DNA of 64,000 nucleotides from Mesonia sp. K7 (GTDB lineage Bacteria; Bacteroidota; Bacteroidia; Flavobacteriales; Flavobacteriaceae): positions 1-64,000 of the forward strand of contig NZ_QKQV01000002.1 in assembly GCF_003233725.1 (NCBI RefSeq), given 5' to 3'. The notes beneath the pieces are model-generated. The model ran no database searches and was not told the DNA's origin. It saw only the letters and a list, made by a program, of their open reading frames with translations. Position numbers and translations under genes: made by a program. Below, piece by piece: positions 33,330 through 42,348 of the stretch (its first letter is position 1; each line of letters opens with the position of its first letter).

Positions 33330-33519
33330 ATTGACTTTACAACCGACCTAAGTTTCGCCTTGGGGCACCCATAGCTGAAGTAGGCGTAAAAAATTAAAAG
33401 CTGTTTGAAGTTCGCTATGTGAACAAGTTTCTTTTAATTTAGCCTACAAAGCGTGATGGGTCAATAAGAAACTTAAGTCTTGATCTTTTGCTTCGTTTTG
33501 CATCAAGGCAAAATGAAGA
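33330..33519 (+). repeat. Dispersed repeat of about 180 bp, copy B
   Basis: Same strand as copy A at 5971-6158; AACCGACCTAAGTTTC opens the highly similar part and GCATCAAGGCAAAATGAAGA closes it. In this copy the short minus-strand frame MQNEAKDQDLSFLLTHHAL ends at a stop codon. Confidence 0.85.
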
Positions 33520-33535
33520 GATAGCACAAAGTCGC

Positions 33536-33640
33536 TGTAAATTGTTGCGTAACACTTCTCGACTTGCCTGCCGTTGTCATTGAGCTTGTCGAAATGCAGG
33601 CAGGTACAACCTCACTGCATTTGGTCACTCGAAGTGACAA
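33536..33640 (+). repeat. CACTTCTCGA/CACTCGAAGTGACAAAA repeat carrying a nested 42-bp palindrome
   Basis: Collinear with 6437-6490, except that 33563-33604 (starts CTTGCCTGCCG, ends GCAGGCAGG) is inserted between CTTCTCGA and TACAACCTCACTGCATT. The insert has complementary ends TGCCTGC/GCAGGCA. Confidence 0.8.
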
Positions 33641-33677
33641 AACCAAATTGTTACTACCATATCGAAATAACAGTCTA

Positions 33678-33721
33678 GTTCTCGATACAATTTCGCTAAT
33701 GCGAAATCACTCGAACTGACA
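33678..33721. repeat. GTTCTCGAT...ACTCGAACTGACA palindrome
   Basis: GTTCTCGATACAATTTCGC pairs imperfectly with GCGAAATCACTCGAACTGAC around the loop TAAT. It is related to 8456-8498 and, inverted, to 6385-6424. Confidence 0.78.
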
Positions 33722-33791
33722 GTTCATAGGTACAGACTACTTCACTTCGTTCGTAGTACGTAGTAAGGTTTCTTCTCACTGTAGGTACTTC

Positions 33792-34709
33792 TTATAAAGC
33801 ACGTTCGGGATAATCGGTAATAATCCCATCGACACCCAAACTTTTGATGCGATCGATATCTTGTTGCTCGTTAACCGTCCACGGAATTAGTTTCATCCCT
33901 TTCTGATGTACTTTTTTAACAAAAGCACTATCGGTTACTAGCTTATAATATGGACTATAAATCTCAGGTTGAAAACTTAACTTTTGAAGATTTTCCTCCA
34001 TAGTTCCTTCTGACACCAAATAAGCAATTTCAACAGTTGGGTGGTTTTGGTAAATCACTTCCAACACTTGTACATCAAAAGACTGTAAGTTGACTTTGTC
34101 TCGGATATTTTTTTCGTTTACGACTTGCATCACCAAGTCAACAAATTCTTTGGGTTGCGGTTGGTAAATGTTATACTCTTCTGGCTTCGATTTGATTTCG
34201 ATATTGTACTTTACTTCTTTTAGATCGTGATGTCTGATGTAATTTTCAACCGAATCAATAACATCACTCAGCAAGGGTTTATAGGTTTTTTGGGCTTGCT
34301 GTTGCGGAAACTTTTCGTTTCCTTTAGAACCCGCATCAAATAGACGAATGGAATCATAAGGCATCTCATAAAGATTGTACGATTTTTCTTTCGCTTTAGG
34401 GATAGGTTGTCCATCAGGTTGTAACATATATAAGTGATGCATAAAAGGCTCGTGCGAGACCACTACGCGATGATCTTTTGAAATCACCACATCCAACTCG
34501 ATAACTTCAACACCCTTTTTAATAGCGCTTAAAAACCCAGGAATACTGTTTTCTGGAAAGTTTCCTCTGTCGCCACGATGACCCTGTACGGCTACCGATT
34601 TTAGTTGTTGCGCTTGCATCTCTTGCTTGGTTTGGTTGTCTTGATTGATGCAAGAAAAAATACAACAAACGTAGAAAACTAAACTTATAAATTCTAAAGA
34701 TTTTTTCAT
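33792..34709 (-). CDS. Glycerophosphodiester phosphodiesterase, lipoprotein
   Basis: A 305-residue enzyme that cleaves glycerophosphodiesters to glycerol-3-phosphate and an alcohol. It starts at the ATG at 34709, which gives a lipoprotein signal with Cys20 (IFSC); an earlier in-frame ATG would put charged residues first. The TIM-barrel GDPD motifs are present: QGHRGDRGNFPENSIPGFLS at about 42, IELDVVISKDHRVVVSHEP at about 72 (metal-binding Glu and Asp), and the C-terminal GVDGIITDYPERAL. It is the last gene of the susC-susD-phosphoesterase-GDPD series and follows the phosphoesterase after 39 bp. This supports a phosphodiester substrate for the locus. It is predicted to act on the periplasmic face or cell surface. 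Confidence 0.93.
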   Translation of the reverse strand: MKKSLEFISLVFYVCCIFSCINQDNQTKQEMQAQQLKSVAVQGHRGDRGNFPENSIPGFLSAIKKGVEVIELDVVISKDHRVVVSHEPFMHHLYMLQPDGQPIPKAKEKSYNLYEMPYDSIRLFDAGSKGNEKFPQQQAQKTYKPLLSDVIDSVENYIRHHDLKEVKYNIEIKSKPEEYNIYQPQPKEFVDLVMQVVNEKNIRDKVNLQSFDVQVLEVIYQNHPTVEIAYLVSEGTMEENLQKLSFQPEIYSPYYKLVTDSAFVKKVHQKGMKLIPWTVNEQQDIDRIKSLGVDGIITDYPERAL

Positions 34710-34748
34710 GCTTAAAAAGTTAGCCCGACAAATTTTGTCGGGCATGGA

Positions 34749-36326
34749 TTATTGTTTTGGTAAAGCTACCCGATAACTGCTTTTATGAGTATAAGTATTG
34801 CCAAACATATCGGTTGCTTGTATTTCTATCGTATGAGTGCCCACCTCTAATTTTGTTGGAATTTTTGCGTACCAAAGATGAGTGCTTTCAATAGCATTGC
34901 TTCCTCTTCTACCGGCAAGAAGTTCGTCAGACAAATCCCACTCATATAGCGAAACTTCGTAAGCTGGGTCTTGCGCTTTGATGTTTTTCATAGGTTTCCA
35001 GTCGCCTTGATCCACACGGTACATGACGCTGTCTTTCTCACTCCCTATAAAAAAGTTAACGTAGATACCCGATTTATTTCGCCTGTCTTTTTCGACCACT
35101 TTGGGATGAAAAACTTCCATTTGGTAGTCAGCAGGTTGACCCGCAACTTGGTATTTTATTTGGTATTCGTTTCCACGGAAGTGTATAAAAGCATAACCTT
35201 TTGGGGTACCATCTCTCATAGTGGAAACTGGAACTCCTTTTTCATTTAATTTTCCCGAATACCAATCACCCGAAGTGGTGCCTACATTGTAATGATGGTG
35301 TGGCTCGTCTTGTAACCACCCTTCTGCCCTACCAAAAAAATCTTGTTTTTGGATGTGGGTATGTGCCGAAAGTGATAAAGTGTTGGGGTAATCTTTGAGG
35401 AGTTCAAATAAGGCTAATCGATCTTCGTCACGATAAGCATCACCGTCAGGCTCTGAAAGTGGAATATGAAATGCCAACACAATCAAGTGATCTTTTGGCA
35501 CGTGTTTTAAATCGTTTTTAATAAAAGTCAATTGATCTTTTCTTAAACCACCCCAATAGCCTTTCTGATCTCTAGGATCCGGATAGAGTACATCGTCTAA
35601 AACGATAAAATGAACTTTCCCTACATTAAAAGCATAGTTAGCTGGTCCGAAATGAGCTTCGTAAGTTTCGTCAGAAAATACATCTTCGTTGACGTCAAAG
35701 TTCAAATCATGGTTTCCTAAAACATTATACCAAGGTACTCCTATGGCTTGGGTAGCTTTGATATAGGGGTTAAAAAGCGATAGATCATTTCCTACCAAAT
35801 CACCCAAACTTAAACCGAAACTTATATTTTTACTGTTCTTTAATTCGTTGACTACTCCTTTGGTATAATGATTTACTTCTTCGATGGTGTACGGTTGCGG
35901 ATCACCAAAAATAAGAGCGGTAAATTCTTCTTTCTCTTTCATACGCATCAACCCAAAATCGACCGATTTTGGTAATTTACCCGTAGCTGCAACTCCCTTA
36001 AATTCGGTTTGGGGTGAACCTTTAGGCTTATGGATATAAAAGAATTGCGGTAAATTATTTGCATTCACTGCCACTTGATAATCTCGCGGTTTGATCACCG
36101 AAATGATTTGATCGTCACCTATTGGTAGGGTGTATTTTCCTTTTTGATCGGTCAAGACCACTTCTTCGCCATTGGTCACGGCTACTTGAGCGATACCTTT
36201 TTCGCTACGCTCTTTCTTTCCGTTCTGGTTAGTGTCTTCATACACATAACCTTCTACACTATTTTGAGCTGATAAGGCTGACGCTAACGCCAACCCTAAA
36301 CAGCCACCTAACACAAATTTTTTCAT
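34749..36326 (-). CDS. Calcineurin-like metallophosphoesterase with N- and C-terminal accessory domains
   Basis: A 525-residue exported phosphoesterase. Signal peptide: residues 1-20, ending ASALSA before QNSVE. Residues 21-115 are a MetallophosN-like beta sandwich (VEGYVYEDTNQNGKKERSEK). Residues 125-345 are the calcineurin core with GDPQP, SLGDLVGN, NVLGNHDLNF, LAFHIPLSEP and LSAHTHIQ, giving the metal ligands Asp, Asp, Asn, His, His. The C-terminal MetallophosC domain (about 360-520) ends in an Ig-like strand (HTIEIQATDMFGNTYTH). It lies 10 bp after susD. Such proteins hydrolyse phosphomonoesters or diesters; next to a GDPD it fits stepwise breakdown of an imported phosphodiester. Confidence 0.92.
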   Translation of the reverse strand: MKKFVLGGCLGLALASALSAQNSVEGYVYEDTNQNGKKERSEKGIAQVAVTNGEEVVLTDQKGKYTLPIGDDQIISVIKPRDYQVAVNANNLPQFFYIHKPKGSPQTEFKGVAATGKLPKSVDFGLMRMKEKEEFTALIFGDPQPYTIEEVNHYTKGVVNELKNSKNISFGLSLGDLVGNDLSLFNPYIKATQAIGVPWYNVLGNHDLNFDVNEDVFSDETYEAHFGPANYAFNVGKVHFIVLDDVLYPDPRDQKGYWGGLRKDQLTFIKNDLKHVPKDHLIVLAFHIPLSEPDGDAYRDEDRLALFELLKDYPNTLSLSAHTHIQKQDFFGRAEGWLQDEPHHHYNVGTTSGDWYSGKLNEKGVPVSTMRDGTPKGYAFIHFRGNEYQIKYQVAGQPADYQMEVFHPKVVEKDRRNKSGIYVNFFIGSEKDSVMYRVDQGDWKPMKNIKAQDPAYEVSLYEWDLSDELLAGRRGSNAIESTHLWYAKIPTKLEVGTHTIEIQATDMFGNTYTHKSSYRVALPKQ

Positions 36327-36336
36327 TTTTGTTTTT

Positions 36337-37770
36337 TTATTGGTCCCACCATACTTTTACATTAATCTCATCACCTCCCATACGATTGACTGCCTCTTGG
36401 TAATTTTGAAAATTTCGGTCTATTTCATCAATAGGATAATACAATCGTGAAGGCATTTCCTGATTGTTTTCCATGGCCGTGGTGGTTGGCAATACCGGTA
36501 AATCTGTTCTGCGGTGTTCAAACCAAGCTTGGTAATCGGTAAAAAACAAAGCAAAATATTTTTGCACCATGATTCTTTCTAGGCTACCATCATACGCGGC
36601 TGTTGGGTTGCTAAAGTAATCGGTTGGTAATTCGGTGCCCCACATTTCCATTGCAGCCTCAACTCCATTTTCATAGTGCTCTTGGGCATTACCGGTAAAG
36701 CCTCGTTGAGCCATTTCTGCTTTGATAAACTCCAATTCTGCATAACTCATCATCGGAATAATAAGCGGAGCTTCTGCTAAACTATTTTTAACTCCCGAAG
36801 CCGTCGCCACACTATCGGGCAGCGATTCGTTGATGTAATCGATAGGCTCACCAATGTAGCCATAGTCTTCGCCTTCTTGCCCTTTTGCCGTATTGGCATA
36901 AATAGGCCTACGCGGATCATCCCATTCGTTTAAACGATCGATAAAAAACTGGGTGTAAAACCTAAAGGTTCCAAAGTCTTGCGGACGATCCCAAGGAGAC
37001 AACAAAGGAGCAACTCCTGTGATCTCCAATACCGCATCGTCATCATTGCTTGTAAAAACAGGATACTGTGTGGGGTTATTGATGATCGAAGTCATTTTTG
37101 AAAACGCATTCGTTTCAGGACGGTTAGAGATTCTCAATAACAACCGTAAATGAAGTGAATTGGTAAATTTTTGCCACTTCGTTACATCATTCTGAAACAA
37201 GATGTCTTCTACATATGGCAATCCTGACTCTTCATCGTATAAAGCGTTGGCATATTCTAAATCTTCTAATAACTGTAGGTAGATTTCTTCTTGAGGTGTA
37301 AATGCTGGATACCATTCTCCTTCTTCTGCTTGCAAGGCATTGTTTACAGGAACATCTCCAAAAGTATCGGTTAACATAGAAATAGCATAGGCCTTTAAGG
37401 TCAAGGCAATAGCCTCGTAATTGGGCAGTTCATCTCTTAAAGCTGCCGCTTCCATTTCTTTTAGGTTATACAATTGCAGGTAATAGGTATTCCAGAGTGA
37501 AGCCCCCACATTTTGCGTAAAGCTATATAGAAAAGGCGCATTGATGTAATCGCTGGTTTGTATAAACATTTGCATCATAGGAGCTCCTATATTTCTCACT
37601 TCAATAGCATTTCGCTTAGCTAATTCGTAGATGACAGGATTAAGCGCACTACCTGCGGTAATCTCTGTAAGTTTATTAGGATCTGTATTGGTTTCTTCAA
37701 ACTCAGCAGTACAAGAAAGTATTAATAAGCAAGAAAATACCATAAGTATCGTGTATTTAAGTGTTTTCAT
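36337..37770 (-). CDS. SusD/RagB-type nutrient-binding outer-membrane lipoprotein
   Basis: A 477-residue surface lipoprotein that forms the lid over a SusC channel. The lipobox is ILSC with Cys20. The body is helical TPR-like, with the SusD-like_2 family pattern: a FEETNTDPNKLTEITAGSAL start, LTLKAYAISMLTDTFGDVPV near 125 (the conserved TDxFGDVP motif), and IMVQKYFALFFTDYQAWFEH near 400 (the W-E-x-R-type helix). It lies 17 bp downstream of susC and 10 bp upstream of the phosphoesterase gene, as in a single operon. The ligand is unknown; neighbouring genes argue for a phosphodiester rather than a glycan. Confidence 0.94.
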   Translation of the reverse strand: MKTLKYTILMVFSCLLILSCTAEFEETNTDPNKLTEITAGSALNPVIYELAKRNAIEVRNIGAPMMQMFIQTSDYINAPFLYSFTQNVGASLWNTYYLQLYNLKEMEAAALRDELPNYEAIALTLKAYAISMLTDTFGDVPVNNALQAEEGEWYPAFTPQEEIYLQLLEDLEYANALYDEESGLPYVEDILFQNDVTKWQKFTNSLHLRLLLRISNRPETNAFSKMTSIINNPTQYPVFTSNDDDAVLEITGVAPLLSPWDRPQDFGTFRFYTQFFIDRLNEWDDPRRPIYANTAKGQEGEDYGYIGEPIDYINESLPDSVATASGVKNSLAEAPLIIPMMSYAELEFIKAEMAQRGFTGNAQEHYENGVEAAMEMWGTELPTDYFSNPTAAYDGSLERIMVQKYFALFFTDYQAWFEHRRTDLPVLPTTTAMENNQEMPSRLYYPIDEIDRNFQNYQEAVNRMGGDEINVKVWWDQ

Positions 37771-37787
37771 TTTGATGTATTTTTAAA

Positions 37788-40700
37788 TTAAAATCCTATT
37801 TTAATATTCATTCCAAATTCGGTAGGTACAGGCATTTGTCCTACTTCTACACCTGGGTGCATATTGGTTCCTCCTGCTAAACCTGCCACTTCAGGGTCAT
37901 AGATCGGAAAGTCTGAAATCACAGCTAAATTTCTTCCATAAACCGATAAGACCAAATCGTTTAAAAATGTTCTTTTTAAAAATTTCTTAGAAAAACTATA
38001 TTCTAAGGTGACCTCTCTTAGTTTTACAAAAGAAGCATCAAAAGAATTGGCTTCGGTGTTGGCTAATGGGTAGTGTAAATTATAATAATCTGCAATTGGT
38101 AACGCCGTTGTATTGGGTGAATAAGTTCCATCTCCATTATCTACGACACCTTGACCTACCAACTCTCCTGTATCTCTACCTCTAAGGGTATGTCCTAATT
38201 TACCTTGTTGGGTAAGTTTATGGTGCGAGTGCGAATAGATGGTTCCGCCATACTTTCCGTCAATCACGACATTCAAACGTAAGTTTTTGTATTGAAAAGA
38301 GTTGATAAAGCCTGCTACCCACTTTGGTTGTGTATCGCCAATATAAACGATGTCATCGGTCATTTGTGGTATTCCGTTTTCGTCGTAGATAATCTGACCG
38401 TCATCATTTCTTAAATAAGCACGTCCGTAAAGTGCTGCTGGAGAGCCTCCTTCTACTGCGACTAGACGTGCTCCAGAAGAACTTAACATTTCAAGCCTTC
38501 CTTCTTCTGCATTTTCGTGCAGTGATAAAACTTTCCCTTCATTTTTGGCCCATGTCAATGTGGTATTCCAAGTAAAATTATTGGTTTTGATAGGGGTCGC
38601 GTTCAATAGAAGTTCAACCCCTTGGTTTCTTACTTCTCCAGCATTGATCAACACGCTATTATATCCGGAAGATCTTGGTAAAGGTGTAGAAAGAATCTGA
38701 TTTTTAGAATTGTTTTGATATACAGTAGCATCTAATTTTAATCTATTGTCAAACATTCTAAAATCAATACCCAGCTCTTTTCCTGTAGTGATTTCTGGTT
38801 TTAAATCGGTGTTGTACAATGAGGTTGGAGCTACGGCAGAACCTGAGAAGTCTGATCTACCATAATACTTTCTTGTTCTGTACCTGTTGTCATACTGTCC
38901 AGCTCCTCCTACTTGGGCTATCGATGCTCTTAGCTTCATAAAGCTTATAGGCTTTGACATCTCAAACATTTCACTCAACAGAAAACTGGCACTTGCAGAG
39001 GGAAAGAAATAAGATTGATTACCTTCTGGCAAAATACTATTCCAGTCATTACGCCCTGTGATGTCTAAAAATACTTGATCTTTCCATCCTAGACTTACTA
39101 AACTATATAAGGAGTTCACTTTATTATACCCATCGTATTGGCTTGTAAACAACTGGCTTCCGTTTACCAAATTGTACTGTCCTGGTATCTCTAAGCCTTC
39201 TGCCCAAGAATCTTGTCTTAAATAGCTATAATCCATACGGTTTCCGCCAAGGTTAGCGGTAAGGTCAAAATCTCCAAAAGACTTATCATAGGTCAACAAG
39301 AAATCTACATTGGTTTCTTTTTTAAAGACATTGGTTTTTCTGTAATAACCTCTTGCATAGCGGTTGATGTCATAAGGTCTTTCTTGGTCCATGTTTTTAT
39401 TGTACATATTTAAAGCTCCTCTAAGCATCAGATTTAAATTGGGGTGAAGCGCTATGTCTGCACTCATATTACCCGTAACCGCATGTTGGTCTAAAGCATT
39501 TTGTATTTCATAAACCATCGCAAATGGGTTGTCGATATAACTACTATAAGGCCTAATCATATCTATCTGGTCTTGTCCTTCTTTCCAAATTGGGCGGTAC
39601 CAATCTAAATCGACATTAGGGTTTTGGAAAATCATAAAATAGGCAATCGAATGGTTGTTGTAGCCTTGCCCCGGTAGATTGTCACTGGTTTTATGGCGGT
39701 AATTTGCTACTGCATTTAGTTTTATTTTATCCGAAATTTGTTGATTTCCATTAAAGGATAAAGAAAGTTGCTCGAAACCCGTGTTGGGCATCACCCATTC
39801 ATTTTTGGTATGTGTTAATGAAGATCTCATCGCCCCATTGTCATTAGCTCCTTGCACAGAGAGGTTATGGGTTTGGGTAATGCCCGTTTCAAAAAAGTCT
39901 GTACGGTTATCTTCATAGGGTCTCCATAAAGTTCGCGCTGCTCCTTGTCCTTCTACGCTAGGATCGTATTGATAATAGTATTGCCCGTCAAACCTAGGAC
40001 CAAAAGCGCTACTACTACCTGCCGTACTGTTGCCGTCTTCAGAAGCTCCATAACTGTAATACAAGCGATCATTATAAGGAACCGGATTTCCGTTTTCATC
40101 GGTATCTGGTTTTAAGTAACTTCCTTTTCCACTTCCTTGGCCATACTCATATTGCCAATCGGGCCAACGCGTGATCACATCAAGCTTTGTGTTAGAAGAA
40201 TAAGTGACGCCTAAACCTTTTTGTATAGTTCCTTTCTTCGTGGTAATGATGACAGCGCCGTTAGCAGCTTGGTAACCGTATAAAGCAGAAGCAGCAGGTC
40301 CTTTTAATACCGTAATGCTCTCGATGTCTTCTGGATTAAGGTCAGAAATTGCATTTCCGAAATCTACTGGAGTATCATTATTTGCGCTTCCTCCCATATA
40401 ACCATTGGTAGCTCCCGAACCCGGAAACTCATTTTGGATAGGCACGCCATCAATCACGATCAAGGCGCCATTGTTAGAAGGATCTAAAGAAGCATTTCCA
40501 CGCAAGATCAGTTGTTGGGAACTCACTGGACCTCCCAACCCATTGATATTTAACCCTGGTACTTTTCCTCGAAGTGCTTCAGACCAGTTATTGGGTCTTG
40601 CATCGGTAAGTTGTTCTGAAGTAACGGTTTGTTGGGTGTATCCTAGTTTTTTCTCTTCTCTCTTCATTCCTAATGCAGTAATCACCACTTCGTTTAAAGC

Positions 40701-41282
40701 ATTATCACTTTGTTGCAAAACGATATTTAGAATTTGGGGTTGGTCTAAGGTGATTTCCTGCGTTTCGAAACCCATATAAGAGATGACAAGCGTTACCGGA
40801 AAGCTCTCTACCGGAAAGTTATAATTTCCATCAAAATCTGAGGTGGTTCCTTTAGAAGTGCTTTTTTCTACCACACTTGCCCCAGGTAACGGAACTCCTT
40901 GATCATCGGTAATTTTACCCCGTATGCTACTTTCTTGAAAAACAGGTGAAAGTACAGTAATGGTATGGTTGAGTAACTCGTAACGAAAACCTGTTTTTTC
41001 TTGAAGTAAGCTTAAGACTTCTACGATAGAGTTGTTTTCTGTTTTTAAGCTATAGCGTTTTTTATTGTTGATGACCTCTTGGTCAAAAACAAAGGTGTAA
41101 TTGGTTTTCTCTTCGATGCTCAAAAAAACTTCCGTCAAGTTTACACCCGATAAATTTAAAGTGATGTTGTTTTCATCTGGAGTCAAACGACTTGCGTTTG
41201 CTACAAAACCAGTCAGTAATAATGCAAATAGCATTAGCTCCCTTAAGTTAAGTTTTAAAAAAAATTGTAGTTTAGTATTCAT
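37788..41282 (-). CDS. SusC/RagA TonB-dependent transporter with signalling STN domain
   Basis: A 1164-residue outer-membrane active transporter. After the signal peptide (residues 1-30, ending FVANA) come a secretin/TonB short N-terminal domain (about 40-112, TLNLSGVNLTEVFLSIEEKT ... YTFVFDQEV), a carboxypeptidase-regulatory-like domain (119-195, GKITDDQGVPLPGASVVEKS), a plug (about 215-350, with the SusC signature GALIVIDGVPIQNEF and SALYGYQAANGAVIITTKKG), and a 22-strand barrel ending EFGMNIKIGF. The STN domain is the part that contacts FecR-type anti-sigma factors, and a fecR gene lies 90 bp upstream, so substrate binding is probably signalled to transcription. Confidence 0.96.
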   Translation of the reverse strand: MNTKLQFFLKLNLRELMLFALLLTGFVANASRLTPDENNITLNLSGVNLTEVFLSIEEKTNYTFVFDQEVINNKKRYSLKTENNSIVEVLSLLQEKTGFRYELLNHTITVLSPVFQESSIRGKITDDQGVPLPGASVVEKSTSKGTTSDFDGNYNFPVESFPVTLVISYMGFETQEITLDQPQILNIVLQQSDNALNEVVITALGMKREEKKLGYTQQTVTSEQLTDARPNNWSEALRGKVPGLNINGLGGPVSSQQLILRGNASLDPSNNGALIVIDGVPIQNEFPGSGATNGYMGGSANNDTPVDFGNAISDLNPEDIESITVLKGPAASALYGYQAANGAVIITTKKGTIQKGLGVTYSSNTKLDVITRWPDWQYEYGQGSGKGSYLKPDTDENGNPVPYNDRLYYSYGASEDGNSTAGSSSAFGPRFDGQYYYQYDPSVEGQGAARTLWRPYEDNRTDFFETGITQTHNLSVQGANDNGAMRSSLTHTKNEWVMPNTGFEQLSLSFNGNQQISDKIKLNAVANYRHKTSDNLPGQGYNNHSIAYFMIFQNPNVDLDWYRPIWKEGQDQIDMIRPYSSYIDNPFAMVYEIQNALDQHAVTGNMSADIALHPNLNLMLRGALNMYNKNMDQERPYDINRYARGYYRKTNVFKKETNVDFLLTYDKSFGDFDLTANLGGNRMDYSYLRQDSWAEGLEIPGQYNLVNGSQLFTSQYDGYNKVNSLYSLVSLGWKDQVFLDITGRNDWNSILPEGNQSYFFPSASASFLLSEMFEMSKPISFMKLRASIAQVGGAGQYDNRYRTRKYYGRSDFSGSAVAPTSLYNTDLKPEITTGKELGIDFRMFDNRLKLDATVYQNNSKNQILSTPLPRSSGYNSVLINAGEVRNQGVELLLNATPIKTNNFTWNTTLTWAKNEGKVLSLHENAEEGRLEMLSSSGARLVAVEGGSPAALYGRAYLRNDDGQIIYDENGIPQMTDDIVYIGDTQPKWVAGFINSFQYKNLRLNVVIDGKYGGTIYSHSHHKLTQQGKLGHTLRGRDTGELVGQGVVDNGDGTYSPNTTALPIADYYNLHYPLANTEANSFDASFVKLREVTLEYSFSKKFLKRTFLNDLVLSVYGRNLAVISDFPIYDPEVAGLAGGTNMHPGVEVGQMPVPTEFGMNIKIGF

Positions 41283-41322
41283 TTTATTGGCTATGATTTA
41301 TTTTATAGTCTTCATTTTGAAA

Positions 41323-41358
41323 GCCCGTCGCTGTTGCAGCAGTGGCGGGCAATTTTTT
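41323..41358 (+). terminator. Hairpin with T-run between fecR and susC, plus-strand polarity
   Basis: GCCCGTCGCTG and CAGTGGCGGGC form an 11-bp stem around TTGCAG, followed by AATTTTTTTT on the plus strand. The two imperfect pairs are G-U wobbles in a plus-strand RNA but C-A mismatches in a minus-strand RNA, so the structure fits a plus-strand terminator even though both flanking genes are on the minus strand. Confidence 0.55.
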
Positions 41359-41371
41359 TTAATTGGCTTTT

Positions 41372-42316
41372 TCAAATTTTATTTGCTCTTATAAGTAGGT
41401 GTTTTGAGGTTAGTGTGTCTATGTGTAAGTTTTTTAGCAAAGCAATACTTTGCATGATATTTTCTATTTTTTCATTTTTATATTTTCCGGAAATGGTCAA
41501 TTCTTCCAACGTCTCATTTTCAAAATCGATTTGGATGTCATACCAATTCTCTAAAATTTCCGCTGTCTCTTTTAGGGTATGATTCTGCAGCAGAATGACG
41601 TTTTTTGTCCAGGCGATATCATCTTTTGCATTGGTTTTATGGTAAACAAGTTGCTGGTTCAGTAAGCTTGCTTGCTCGTTTTTGTGTAGGACAACTTGAT
41701 GTTGCTTATTGTTCATTTCACTCACTCTTACCACACCCGAGACTACACTTACGGTAGGTTTCTGATGGGTATTGGTGTTGACATCAAAAGAAGTTCCTAA
41801 AACCTCTACTTCCATCTGATTGGTTTTTACGATAAATGGGCTTGATTTATCTCTTGTGACCTGAAAAAAGGCTTGTCCTGTCAATCTTATATTTCTATTG
41901 GTAGTAAAATCTTTAGGATAAGTAATCGAGCTATTGGCATTAAGCATCACTACCGAACCGTCTTGCAAAACAATCTGTTTCTTTTCTCCTTTTTGGGCTA
42001 TTTGGGTAATGAGCTGTGTAGGTGTCAAAAACCGATATCCCAAAAAGCATATCAACACCACTGCGGCAATAGCAGCCACCTTAGGATAGATCTTGGTACG
42101 CTTCTTTGGTAAAGGAAGTTGGTTTTGAATTTTCTGGTATAGCTTTTTGCTTTCTACCGGTGACAACATTGGTACAATTGCTAGCTCTTGTTGTGCCTCA
42201 AAAAAAGATTCCACTATTTTAATCTCATTTGGGGCACAATTTCCTTGTGCATATTTTTCAGTAAGTTGTATAAATTCTTCTTTCTTCAAGGTGCTTGTTT
42301 TACTACAAGTCACCAA
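41372..42316 (-). CDS. FecR-family anti-sigma factor
   Basis: A 314-residue inner-membrane regulator. Residues 1-78 form the cytoplasmic helical anti-sigma region (KKEEFIQLTEKYAQGNCAPN). Residues 79-97 are a single membrane segment (AAIAAVVLICFLGYRFL). The periplasmic FecR domain covers about 105-215 (QKGEKKQIVLQDGSVVMLNA, LTGQAFFQVTRDKSSPFIVK, VLGTSFDVNT), and a DUF4974-type domain ends the protein (TLKETAEILENWYDIQIDFE). It should hold an ECF sigma factor until SusC signals. Such genes normally follow their sigma gene directly; here the nearest sigma gene is 4.2 kb away across plus-strand genes. Confidence 0.95.
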   Translation of the reverse strand: MVTCSKTSTLKKEEFIQLTEKYAQGNCAPNEIKIVESFFEAQQELAIVPMLSPVESKKLYQKIQNQLPLPKKRTKIYPKVAAIAAVVLICFLGYRFLTPTQLITQIAQKGEKKQIVLQDGSVVMLNANSSITYPKDFTTNRNIRLTGQAFFQVTRDKSSPFIVKTNQMEVEVLGTSFDVNTNTHQKPTVSVVSGVVRVSEMNNKQHQVVLHKNEQASLLNQQLVYHKTNAKDDIAWTKNVILLQNHTLKETAEILENWYDIQIDFENETLEELTISGKYKNEKIENIMQSIALLKNLHIDTLTSKHLLIRANKI

Positions 42317-42348
42317 AAAACCTATTTACACGTAAGCAATAAATACAG

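Larger units (their letters stand above)
33019..33791. other. Second gene-free region filled with dispersed repeats
   Basis: About 0.77 kb without a credible gene. It carries a second copy of the ATACTTTTT-type hairpin, the repeat of about 180 bp also found at 5971, a copy of the CACTCGAAGTGACAAAA element interrupted by a 42-bp palindrome, and a GTTCTCGAT palindrome. The content parallels the 5.7-6.6 kb gap, but the order of elements differs. Confidence 0.75.
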
